Shown: positions 52,020 to 60,075 of the stretch, piece by piece | Numbering within the stretch: position 1 is the first letter of the stretch | Layout of the letters: each line of letters begins with the position of its first letter | Program-made: the position numbers and the translations under genes | Assembly: GCA_965116335.1 (NCBI GenBank) | Contig: OZ220677.1 | Location: 310,001 to 374,000 of the forward strand | Length of the DNA stretch: 64,000 bases | Direction of reading: 5' to 3' | Source of the DNA: G963663315 sp965116335 | GTDB lineage: Bacteria; Pseudomonadota; Gammaproteobacteria; Arenicellales; Poriferihabitantaceae | The notes under the pieces: model-generated | Database searches by the model: none | The model's input: the letters and a program-made list of their open reading frames with translations, nothing else | What the model was told of the DNA's origin: nothing

Positions 52020-52247
52020 ATGAAAAAAATAGAAATAAATTCAATTAAGTCATTGATTTATGGTATAATTGACCGGATTACCGGATTACCGGATTACCGG
52101 ATTACCGGATTACCGGATTACCGGATTACCGGATTACCGGATTACCGGATTACCGGATTACCGGATTACGCTTTTGCGCGTCGGCGTGACGGCCATGAGC
52201 GCGTTCGCGTGGTTGCGCCGTTGCCTGGGTCCGTCCTCCCGGCCTGA
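52020..52247 (+). CDS. Small frame across the octanucleotide repeat (ITGLPDYR repeats)
   Basis: The ATG has CAGG eight bases upstream and reads MKKIEINSIKSLIYGIIDR, then ITGLPDYR repeated, then AFARRRDGHERVRVVA and a stop after 75 codons. Because the 8-bp unit is read in all three frames as the same eight residues, the array can switch the downstream frame. With 11 units this start is out of frame with the large autotransporter frame; with 12 (or 9) it would be in frame. Whether it is expressed is unknown. Confidence 0.35.
   Translation: MKKIEINSIKSLIYGIIDRITGLPDYRITGLPDYRITGLPDYRITGLPDYAFARRRDGHERVRVVAPLPGSVLPA
52061..52069 (+). promoter_or_regulatory. Extended -10 promoter before the octanucleotide array
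   Basis: TGGTATAAT: a perfect extended -10 (TGnTATAAT). No good -35. Transcription would start at or just inside the repeat array, giving an RNA that begins with ATTACCGG units. Confidence 0.5.
52077..52164. repeat. Octanucleotide tandem repeat, 11 perfect units of ATTACCGG
   Basis: Eleven exact units (88 bp) preceded by ATTGACCGG and followed by ATTACG. A unit of eight is not a multiple of three, so slippage changes frame. With the dispersed repeats it makes up most of the DNA between the insertion sequence and the autotransporter (51954-52656). Confidence 0.95.
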
Positions 52248-52260
52248 ATCTTTACCATCT

Positions 52261-52398
52261 GTCATTCCCCCCACCCGCTCTCCGGCGGGCTTCGCCCTTG
52301 TATCGCGGACTCCCCCTCAAGGGGGGAGTAATACCAATCCGACAATCATTCCCCCCTTGAGGGGGAATCCAATCCGCAAGCGGATTGGATGGGGGGAC
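52261..52398. repeat. Family C repeat cluster
   Basis: Two cores (CCCCCTCAAGGGGGG and CCCCCCTTGAGGGGG) in opposite orientation, with arms CAATCCGC-AAG-CGGATTG. Confidence 0.75.
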
Positions 52399-52420
52399 AA
52401 CAACCCGTCAACGTATGATC

Positions 52421-52455
52421 CACCCGTCTTTCCCGCGAAGGCGGGAATCCACAAC
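52421..52455 (+). repeat. Family A dispersed repeat
   Basis: CCGTCTTTCCCGCGAAGGCG then GGAATCCACAAC. Confidence 0.75.
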
Positions 52456-52475
52456 GATATGGAGGTTGTGGTTAC

Positions 52476-52548
52476 CCCTCATGGGTGCCCGGTGTCGTTG
52501 GTTCCTGTTCCAACGGTTGCGGGAGGGTACAAGACCCTCCCCTACGAT
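52476..52548 (+). repeat. Family B dispersed repeat, diverged
   Basis: The first hairpin is lost (CCTCATGGGTGCCCGG); the second hairpin GAGGGTACAAGACCCTC and the right end are intact. Confidence 0.65.
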
Positions 52549-52580
52549 AACGGTCGGGAATCATTCCAACGACATCATGT

Positions 52581-52599
52581 CGAAGCGGGAATCCACAAC
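52581..52599 (+). repeat. Family A fragment
   Basis: CGAAGCGGGAATCCACAAC: right half only. Confidence 0.6.
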
Positions 52600-52614
52600 C
52601 GTCATCCTGCGCCC

Positions 52615-52653
52615 CAACCAGCCGTCTTTCCCGCGAAAGCGGGAATCCACAAC
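52615..52653 (+). repeat. Family A dispersed repeat
   Basis: CCGTCTTTCCCGCGAAAGCG then GGAATCCACAAC. Confidence 0.75.
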
Positions 52654-52656
52654 GAT

Positions 52657-55600
52657 ATGGATGTTGCGGTTACCCGTCATCGTAGGGGCGCCCCTCTGTG
52701 GGTGCCCGCTATCGTTGATTCCCGTTCCGATCATTCGCGGGAGGGTACAAGACCCTCCCCTACGATAACGGTTCGATCACCACACAAAACTCACATCATC
52801 CGCCGTCTGCGGGCGGGGCTGTTCCGCTTCCTGCTCTGCTTGCCATTATTGCTGGGCCTCGCCGCCGGGGCGCAAGCACAAACCTTATCACTCAGCGGCC
52901 CTGCCGACGCTAACGAGGGCAACTCCGGCACCAGAGACCTCGACTACACGGTGAGTTTATCACAGGCGCTTACGGGGTCAGACTATGTTGGATTTCAAAT
53001 CTGCTTCACCGGCACCGCTACGATAGATTTAACAGAAGCTGCGACCATTCCCGCGAGTGCCGATTATCAGACGGTTTCAAATACCAATCCCCTGAATACA
53101 AATTGCTCGCCACTTGGTAGTTTCCTCCCAAGCGCATCCCTTACAAAACGCGGTGCAATTATCCGTATCAAGGGCGACACCGACGCTGAATCCGATGAGA
53201 CCGTGATCGCGACGTTGTCTATCACCGGCCAAAGCGGCGGTATCACCCTCGGCACCTCCACCCATACCCATACCATCCTCGACGATGATGATACGACTGC
53301 TCCCGGCGTCACCTCGATTACGCGCCACTCGCCGACCGCGCTACATACCAATGCCGACAGCCTGACTTGGCGGGTGACCTTCGATGAAGCGGTGCGTAAT
53401 GTGGACACGACGGATTTCTCCCTGGTGGTCGCCACCACCTCCGTTGCGTACCCCGGAACCACCGCCCTGGCCGTCTCGCAGGTCTCGACCAGCGTCTACG
53501 ACATCACCGCCTCCGGCAGTGGCATTGAGAATTCCGATAATCCGGTCCAACTGAAATTCGACAGCAGCCACGACATCGAGGACCTGTCCAGCAACGCGCT
53601 GCCCGCATCGCCCACGATCAGCGGTGTGAATCACGCCTTCTTACTCGACAACACCGCGCCGACCGTGACCTCAATCGAGCGCCAGTCACCGACCACATCC
53701 ATGACCGATGAAGACAGCCTGACCTGGCGGGTGACGTTCGCTGACAGCGGCGGAACGATAGCGAACGTGGACACGGCTGACTTCCAGGTCACCGGCACGA
53801 CTGCCACGATTACCTCCGTATCGGAACACGCGACCAATGTCTTCGACGTCACCGCCTCCGGCGGCGACCTGGACAGCCTCACCGGCACGGTAACGCTGAG
53901 CTTCGCCAACACCCACGACATCACGGACGAAGCCGGCAACGCACTGACCGACACCACCCCCACCTCCGGCACCAATGACAACACCTTCGAGTTACAGAAT
54001 GTCATTGACCCCGACGCCCCGAAAGTAGTCTCCATCCATCGCTATGAACAGCCGGTTCAGGGTCTGGGCACCAGTCTGGTCTGGCGGGTGCGTTTCAACA
54101 AACATCTGCCCAATGTGTACGCCTCGGACTTTACCCTGACCGGCACCACGGCCGGACTGGATGTACGCCATGATCTGAGTAATTATGATCCGACCACCTA
54201 CAAAACGATTGTTCACGTGTACGCCCAGGGCGGCGATCTGGACACCGTATCGGGTGCCGTCACCCTGAACTTCGCCAGCAATCACAACATCCGGGATTAC
54301 GAAGGCAGAAGACTGGCCTCCACCACGCCCTCCGGCGCCAACCAGAAGACGTTCACGCTGGATCCCAATCAAACGCTGATCTACTTCACGCAACCGGAGT
54401 ACTACGTCAACGAAGGCGAGGATGCCGTGCTCACTGTCAAGCTCTCGCGCCTGCAGGAGACCAAGACCACGATCCGTCTCTCCGCCACTCCGCTCACCGC
54501 CACCGGCAATGGCATCGACTATGGTGGCCAGACCTACGAAGTCATCATCCCGCGCAGGCGCAGCAGTGGCACCTTCAATATCGAAATAACGGATAAAGGC
54601 GGAAGGGAAGAAGAAGAAAATTTCCGAGTAGACATTCACACGTTCGACCTGACCGGCTTTGCCACGGCCCCTGCCCGGGGCAGCTCTACGCTCAACGCCG
54701 GCACCTACATTCATATTCTCGACAAGGAAACCGCCGACTATCATGCCAACAGAAAACCCGGCTTACTATTTGACACCCCCTCCATGCAATGGAACGAAGC
54801 CGATGGCTGCACCAGCAAAAGCGATGGCACCGGACCCGGACCGAGCTATCAGGTCAAACTGGAGAAACAACCCTTAGGTCCGGTAGAAGTCTGGATCAAA
54901 GACCCCGATGACGACTATCGCAGTGACCCGGTCGCTACAGGTCGCCTGTATGTCGCCAACAGACGATTCCTGAGCCGATACATTAACGAGGAGAATGACC
55001 AAGTGCAAAAGTGGAAGGACGATACCCACACCGTCCTGCACTTCACCCCCGACAACTGGAATACCTACCAACGGGTTCAGGTCAGGATTCGATGCGCCGA
55101 CCATTACACCGCACAGATTCCCATTGTGCATCGTCTGTATACCAACTACACCGACGACAAGGGCAAACTCAGTCATGCCTATCCCGGCTATACCGGGGTG
55201 GTCAATCAGACCTGGAGCGTCCAGGTTCGGGTACACGACTCTGATCCACCGATTGTAGTGAAAGGTCTGCCCCCAGAAGGCCAGTCCATTGCCATAGACG
55301 AAGACGGACATCAAGACTTTCAGATGACCTTGAGTCCATCGGCCTTTGCGCATGAAAGTTCACTGACGGTCTATCTGTCCGCCCGGGGCGGCAAGGCCGC
55401 CGGAGTCAAACGCAGGGATGGCGATGCCCAATCCTGTGGGGGTCCACTGGATGACTGTTTGATCTTCACGCCGTCCAATCGCACACAATGGGTGCGGGTT
55501 TTTGCCATCAATCCCGGTCTGGATCAACTGAAAGTAGAGATTCCGCAACTGCAATGGGGAGACCTCTATCATGTACGCGATTGGGAGATGACCTGGCCGA

Positions 55601-58506
55601 TACAGGTATTGGAAGGACAGAATGCGCCACAGAATGCGCCGGCAGAAAGTGAACAAGCCAGCTATCAGCCGGTGACTTGTGTATCAGATGCCCTGCTTAC
55701 TGATGTTACGGACTATTCGAACGAGACCTGGCGAAGTTCGGTTGATCATGTCGAGCGCTGGAGCCGGGTACTGGCGGCCTTTGGCGTGGATAATGCCTAC
55801 AGCAATCATCCGATGACCATTGCCGAGGCGCAAGCGCAGGCAGACCGTGGCCTTCAACGTTGGCTGCCGATTGTTCCTGCCCTGCAATGTCTGGAGAACC
55901 CGCCACAGGAACAGCCACAAGTGGAAGAAGAAACCATACCACCCCCCACTATACCTGAAATCAGTCTGTCCTCTGGTTCTGCCATAGATGAGGGGGGTAC
56001 TGCCACCTTCACCGTCACCGCAGATAGCGCGCCGCAATCTGATCTGACGATTGGCTATACAGTGAGTCAAAGCGGAGACTATCTCGATGCGCCGGGTAGT
56101 GGAGCAAGAACCGTGACTCTGGTGGCCGGAGCGACCACTGTTTCGGTCGCTATCGGTACAGTAGATGATGCGGCGGACGAGGTGGATGGTGCGGTGAGTG
56201 TTACAGTAGACACCGGCAACGGCTATACCATAGCCACCCACCAGGACAGCGCATCGGTCCCGGTGCGTGACAATGACGAACCGGTCGTGCGGATTAGTGC
56301 AGGCAGTGGTATCACAGAAGGAGATTCCGCCACCTTTACCGTAACCGCCCATCCGGTGCCTGCCGTGCCACTCGATATGACTGTCACTGTGGCCCAGAAC
56401 GGAGAGTTTGCGACCAGTGGAGAGACCGGCTCGCGAACTCTTACCCTCCCGGTCACCGGCAGCGCCACCTTCACGGTCGCTACACTGGATGACGCGGTAG
56501 ACGAACCGGATGGTTCCATTAGCGCTACGATAAATACCGGTGCTGGCTACATAGTGGCGGAAGCGCCGAACCACACGGCAAGCGTTACTGTATCTGATAA
56601 CGATGTCACACTATCCTCCGGCCCCACCCTCTCAATCGGTGATGCCACTTTGCATGAGAACCAGCGTACCGGGTACTTCACCATCACCTTGAGTGAAGCC
56701 ATGCAATGGCCGGTCACCTTCTACTATGCCACGCAGGATTCCAACCCGGTATCGGCAAGGGCAGGGGAAGACTATATCGCCTGGCAACGCGCCTGGAAGT
56801 TACGCAGTACCATCAATCCCGGTCAAACCGAAAAGAAAATCTATGTGCGGCTGTATAACGACAACCATGATGAAGACCCGGAAACCTTCCAGATGGTGAT
56901 ATACGATGCCGGAGTCAGTGGAGCGGATGCAACGGTAGCCATAGCCGACAGTACCGCAACCGGCACCATCATCAATGATGATCCGATGCCGCAAGCCTGG
57001 CTGACCCGATTCGGTCGCACGATAGCCCAACAAGCCATAGATGGACTGTCTGATCGCATCGCAGACAATCGCACCGCCGGAACACAAGGCACGGTAGCCG
57101 GACAAGCCTTTACGCTGGGTAGCCGTCCAGCAGAATCCGTCCTGTCTCATTCCAGTATCCATTCGATGGATGATGACTTCGCTCACTCCACCGATGCGGT
57201 ACATGACCGGCATTACTTCGGCGGCACACAGAGCCAGTCTTACGATATGACGGTACGGGAAGCCTTACTCAACAGTTCCTTTACCGCCACCGGTGAGAAA
57301 GATGCGACAGGCGGCAGTGTATCCTTCTGGGGACGGGCCACACAGGGTCACTTCGATGGACGGGAAGGTGCTTTCTCATTAGACGGAGAGACCACCACTG
57401 CCTTATTGGGTACAAACTATGCCAAAGACAACTGGCTGGTTGGACTGACTCTGATACAAAGTGATGGAGAAGGCCGTTATACCGATACCGAACCTGACAC
57501 CCGCACGCATTCACAACTGTGTACTCAGCAGATGTCCGCACAGACAAGACAAGTCCTGTGTGAAGGTGCGGTACGCGAAGGCGATGGCGAAGTAGAAGCC
57601 TCGCTGACTGCGATTACGCCGTATGCCTCCATTCAAGCCTCTGATTCAATCCGTCTGTGGGGTACGCTTGGACAGGGTAGTGGAGAAGTCACATTACAAC
57701 CGGAATTGGGCGATGCCATCCCTTCTGATATGAGCTGGAGCATGGCGGCGATGGGAATGAGAGGGGATTTGTTACAACAAGAACAGGGACTCTCTCTGGC
57801 GCTGACTGCCGATGCCTTATGGTCGCGTACCGAGTCAGACCAGACTCATGAACTGGCCGCCTCCAATGCCAGCACAACCCGTATTCGGGCTGGACTGGAG
57901 AGTAGCTGGAAGAAGAATCTGGAACAGGGTTCGGTTACGCCCCGTCTGGAAGTCGGTATCCGACAGGATGGCGGGGATGCAGAGACCGGAACGGGGGTAG
58001 AGATCGGGGGTGGCATTGCCTGGCAGGATACAAACCTCGGACTCTCTCTTGATCTGTCAGGACGTACATTAGTCTCACATGATTCAGATGATCTTGAAGA
58101 TCGGGGTTTTGCTGCATCGTTTGTATTTGATCCAGAGCCACAGAGCCAACAGGGACTGTCTCTGACCGTCAATCAGGATTGGGGTGGACAGTCTACCGGC
58201 GGACTGGATGCCTTGTTTGCAGAGGAATCCATCAGTGAACGTACCGGCAGTGCATCAGAGAGTCGCTGGAATGCTCAAGCGGCGTATGGTTTCTCTATGT
58301 TATCGGGAAGATTCACCGGCAGTCCGTATATCGGTACGGGGATAACGAATAGTACGCAGGAATATACGCTGGGTTGGAGATTGACTCCGGTTCATACCAC
58401 CGGCAAGGCATTGAACTTCACGCTGGATGTCAAGGCGACGCATCGGGAAACTGATGATAATGAACCGACACAGTTTGTGGGGGTTGAGGTTGGGGTGCGG
58501 TGGTAG
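52657..58506 (+). CDS. Giant Calx-beta/Ig-like autotransporter adhesin-type protein
   Basis: Type V surface protein, 1949 residues from the ATG at 52657; the true start is unclear because the 5' end lies in dispersed repeats (GTG at 52702 is another option). Signal peptide RRLRAGLFRFLLCLPLLLGL then AAGAQA, cut before QTLSLSG (around 52880). Then, by position: Calx-beta-like domain (52890-53290), three Ig-like repeats of about 115 residues with SLTWRVTF..DTxDF (53290-54360), a Calx-beta domain (54370-54725), regions not recognised (54730-55900), a Pro/Glu linker, two related beta repeats (55950-56600), a Calx-beta domain (56620-56980), and a C-terminal autotransporter barrel (57000-58506) beginning QAWLTRFGRTIAQQAIDGL and ending GVEVGVRW. 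Probably surface-anchored and used for adhesion. Calx-beta domains usually bind calcium. Confidence 0.85.
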   Translation: MDVAVTRHRRGAPLWVPAIVDSRSDHSREGTRPSPTITVRSPHKTHIIRRLRAGLFRFLLCLPLLLGLAAGAQAQTLSLSGPADANEGNSGTRDLDYTVSLSQALTGSDYVGFQICFTGTATIDLTEAATIPASADYQTVSNTNPLNTNCSPLGSFLPSASLTKRGAIIRIKGDTDAESDETVIATLSITGQSGGITLGTSTHTHTILDDDDTTAPGVTSITRHSPTALHTNADSLTWRVTFDEAVRNVDTTDFSLVVATTSVAYPGTTALAVSQVSTSVYDITASGSGIENSDNPVQLKFDSSHDIEDLSSNALPASPTISGVNHAFLLDNTAPTVTSIERQSPTTSMTDEDSLTWRVTFADSGGTIANVDTADFQVTGTTATITSVSEHATNVFDVTASGGDLDSLTGTVTLSFANTHDITDEAGNALTDTTPTSGTNDNTFELQNVIDPDAPKVVSIHRYEQPVQGLGTSLVWRVRFNKHLPNVYASDFTLTGTTAGLDVRHDLSNYDPTTYKTIVHVYAQGGDLDTVSGAVTLNFASNHNIRDYEGRRLASTTPSGANQKTFTLDPNQTLIYFTQPEYYVNEGEDAVLTVKLSRLQETKTTIRLSATPLTATGNGIDYGGQTYEVIIPRRRSSGTFNIEITDKGGREEEENFRVDIHTFDLTGFATAPARGSSTLNAGTYIHILDKETADYHANRKPGLLFDTPSMQWNEADGCTSKSDGTGPGPSYQVKLEKQPLGPVEVWIKDPDDDYRSDPVATGRLYVANRRFLSRYINEENDQVQKWKDDTHTVLHFTPDNWNTYQRVQVRIRCADHYTAQIPIVHRLYTNYTDDKGKLSHAYPGYTGVVNQTWSVQVRVHDSDPPIVVKGLPPEGQSIAIDEDGHQDFQMTLSPSAFAHESSLTVYLSARGGKAAGVKRRDGDAQSCGGPLDDCLIFTPSNRTQWVRVFAINPGLDQLKVEIPQLQWGDLYHVRDWEMTWPIQVLEGQNAPQNAPAESEQASYQPVTCVSDALLTDVTDYSNETWRSSVDHVERWSRVLAAFGVDNAYSNHPMTIAEAQAQADRGLQRWLPIVPALQCLENPPQEQPQVEEETIPPPTIPEISLSSGSAIDEGGTATFTVTADSAPQSDLTIGYTVSQSGDYLDAPGSGARTVTLVAGATTVSVAIGTVDDAADEVDGAVSVTVDTGNGYTIATHQDSASVPVRDNDEPVVRISAGSGITEGDSATFTVTAHPVPAVPLDMTVTVAQNGEFATSGETGSRTLTLPVTGSATFTVATLDDAVDEPDGSISATINTGAGYIVAEAPNHTASVTVSDNDVTLSSGPTLSIGDATLHENQRTGYFTITLSEAMQWPVTFYYATQDSNPVSARAGEDYIAWQRAWKLRSTINPGQTEKKIYVRLYNDNHDEDPETFQMVIYDAGVSGADATVAIADSTATGTIINDDPMPQAWLTRFGRTIAQQAIDGLSDRIADNRTAGTQGTVAGQAFTLGSRPAESVLSHSSIHSMDDDFAHSTDAVHDRHYFGGTQSQSYDMTVREALLNSSFTATGEKDATGGSVSFWGRATQGHFDGREGAFSLDGETTTALLGTNYAKDNWLVGLTLIQSDGEGRYTDTEPDTRTHSQLCTQQMSAQTRQVLCEGAVREGDGEVEASLTAITPYASIQASDSIRLWGTLGQGSGEVTLQPELGDAIPSDMSWSMAAMGMRGDLLQQEQGLSLALTADALWSRTESDQTHELAASNASTTRIRAGLESSWKKNLEQGSVTPRLEVGIRQDGGDAETGTGVEIGGGIAWQDTNLGLSLDLSGRTLVSHDSDDLEDRGFAASFVFDPEPQSQQGLSLTVNQDWGGQSTGGLDALFAEESISERTGSASESRWNAQAAYGFSMLSGRFTGSPYIGTGITNSTQEYTLGWRLTPVHTTGKALNFTLDVKATHRETDDNEPTQFVGVEVGVRW
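52680..52766 (+). repeat. Family B dispersed repeat next to the autotransporter signal peptide
   Basis: Full-length copy ending about 30 bases before the signal-peptide codons. The reading frame of the autotransporter stays open through it. Confidence 0.8.
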
Positions 58507-58534
58507 GACGGGTTGGTAATCATTCCGGCGATTG

Positions 58535-58588
58535 TGTCCCCCCATCCAATCCGTTTACGGATTGGATTCCCCCTCAAGGGGGGAATGA
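58535..58588. repeat. Family C dispersed repeat
   Basis: CCAATCCGTTTACGGATTGG and CCCCCTCAAGGGGGG: two hairpins between the convergent autotransporter and lpd genes, possibly acting as a terminator for both. Confidence 0.75.
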
Positions 58589-58610
58589 TACGGAATCTGC
58601 GATTACCGAT

Positions 58611-58640
58611 GCGTAGGGGCGCCCCTTGTGGGTGCCCGCT
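58611..58640 (+). repeat. Family B fragment
   Basis: CGTAGGGGCGCCCCTTGTGG then GTGCCCGCT: first hairpin only, just after the lpd stop on the other strand. Confidence 0.65.
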
Positions 58641-58651
58641 GATCTGTGATT

Positions 58652-60067
58652 TTATTTCTTTGGTATGTACAAATCGGTGATCGTTCCTTCGAATGCTTCG
58701 GCGGCAAAACCTAAGGTCTCGGCCAGGGTGGGGTGGGGATGGATGGATAGCCCGATGTCCCGGGCATCGGCGTTCATTTCTATCGCGAGCACTGCTTCGG
58801 CAATCAAATCCCCGGCGTTGCTGCCGGTAATACCCGCGCCGATGATATGTTCTGTCGTCTTGTCGAATAACAGTTTGGTCAATCCTTCGCTGCGCCCCTG
58901 AGACAGGGAACGGCCACTGGCGGCCCAGGGGAAAACACCTTTGCCATATTCCAGTCCGTTAGCTTTTGCCTCGGATTCCGTGACTCCGGCCCAGGCAACC
59001 TCCGGGTCCGTGTAGGCGACGCACGGAATAACACGAGCGTCAAACCCGCTTTTCATGCCAGCCGCAACCTCAGCCGCGACCTTGCCTTCGTGAACCGCCT
59101 TGTGGGCCAGCATCGGTTGTCCAACGACATCGCCAATCGCAAAGATATGGGGAACCGAGGTTCGTTGCTGTCGGTCCACCTGGATGAATCCGTGTTGGTC
59201 AACCGTTATGCCAGACGATTGTGCGTTGATCCGGTTGCCATTGGGGGTGCGCCCCACTGCAACCAGGACCCGGTCAAACATCATGTTCTTTGGGGCATCT
59301 TTTCCCTCCAAATGAACCTTGATTCCATTTTTGAGTGGCGCAAGGCGGGTAACCCGGGTATTCAGCCAGACATGATCGTACTGTTTCCTGATTCTTTTCA
59401 GCAACGGCCTGACCAGGTCTGCATCGGCGCCCGCCATTAATCCATCTGTCATTTCAACCATACTGATTCGGCTGCCGAGCGAGTGGTAGACCGTCGCCAT
59501 CTCAAGCCCGATGATGCCACCGCCGATGACCAGCAGTTTTTGCGGGATGTCGGCGAGGTCCAGGGCGTCGGTTGAATCCATCACCCGTTCATCTTCGACC
59601 GGGAATCCTGGAATTTCGATCGCTTGTGAACCGACTGCAATAATCGCCTGATCAAATGATATGGATTCGGTCTTGCCGTTCGATTCGACTTCCACCTGGT
59701 TCGGTCCGGTAAATTTTCCGATGCCCTGTACGATGGTGACCGCACGCTTTTTAGCCAGTCCCGCCAAGCCCTGAGTCAGTTGGCGGACGATGCCGTTTTT
59801 CCACTGGAGTGTTTGTTGCAGATCAATCTCTGGAGGCGGATAAGTCAGCCCGACCGCGCTCGCCTCCGAGGCCTCCGAGATGACTTTCGCGACATGCAGC
59901 AGCGCCTTGGAAGGGATGCAGCCAACGTTCAGGCAGACTCCGCCCAGACGCGGATAGCGTTCGACCAACAGAACCTCCAGTCCGAGGTCTGCCGCCCGAA
60001 ATGCGGCGGTGTAGCCGCCCGGCCCCGAGCCGAGGACAAGCAGTTGAGTGTGACGCTCTGCCGACAT
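58652..60067 (-). CDS. lpdA: Dihydrolipoyl dehydrogenase (E3 of pyruvate dehydrogenase)
   Basis: FAD enzyme of 471 residues that reoxidises the E2 lipoyl group with NAD. Seen: LVLGSGPGGYTAAFRAADLG, redox pair in GGVCLNVGCIPSKALLHV, IGGGIIGLEMATVYHSLG (NAD fold) and the catalytic IHPHPTLAETLG. No N-terminal lipoyl domain. Start at MSAERHTQLLVLG; 18 upstream codons overlap the aceF end. Last gene of aceE-aceF-lpd. Confidence 0.96.
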   Translation of the reverse strand: MSAERHTQLLVLGSGPGGYTAAFRAADLGLEVLLVERYPRLGGVCLNVGCIPSKALLHVAKVISEASEASAVGLTYPPPEIDLQQTLQWKNGIVRQLTQGLAGLAKKRAVTIVQGIGKFTGPNQVEVESNGKTESISFDQAIIAVGSQAIEIPGFPVEDERVMDSTDALDLADIPQKLLVIGGGIIGLEMATVYHSLGSRISMVEMTDGLMAGADADLVRPLLKRIRKQYDHVWLNTRVTRLAPLKNGIKVHLEGKDAPKNMMFDRVLVAVGRTPNGNRINAQSSGITVDQHGFIQVDRQQRTSVPHIFAIGDVVGQPMLAHKAVHEGKVAAEVAAGMKSGFDARVIPCVAYTDPEVAWAGVTESEAKANGLEYGKGVFPWAASGRSLSQGRSEGLTKLLFDKTTEHIIGAGITGSNAGDLIAEAVLAIEMNADARDIGLSIHPHPTLAETLGFAAEAFEGTITDLYIPKK

Positions 60068-60075
60068 ATTATCCG

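Noticed and set aside
52077..52164. Octanucleotide array as a CRISPR or replication iteron array
   Set aside because: The units are contiguous and only 8 bp long; no spacers, no rep gene.
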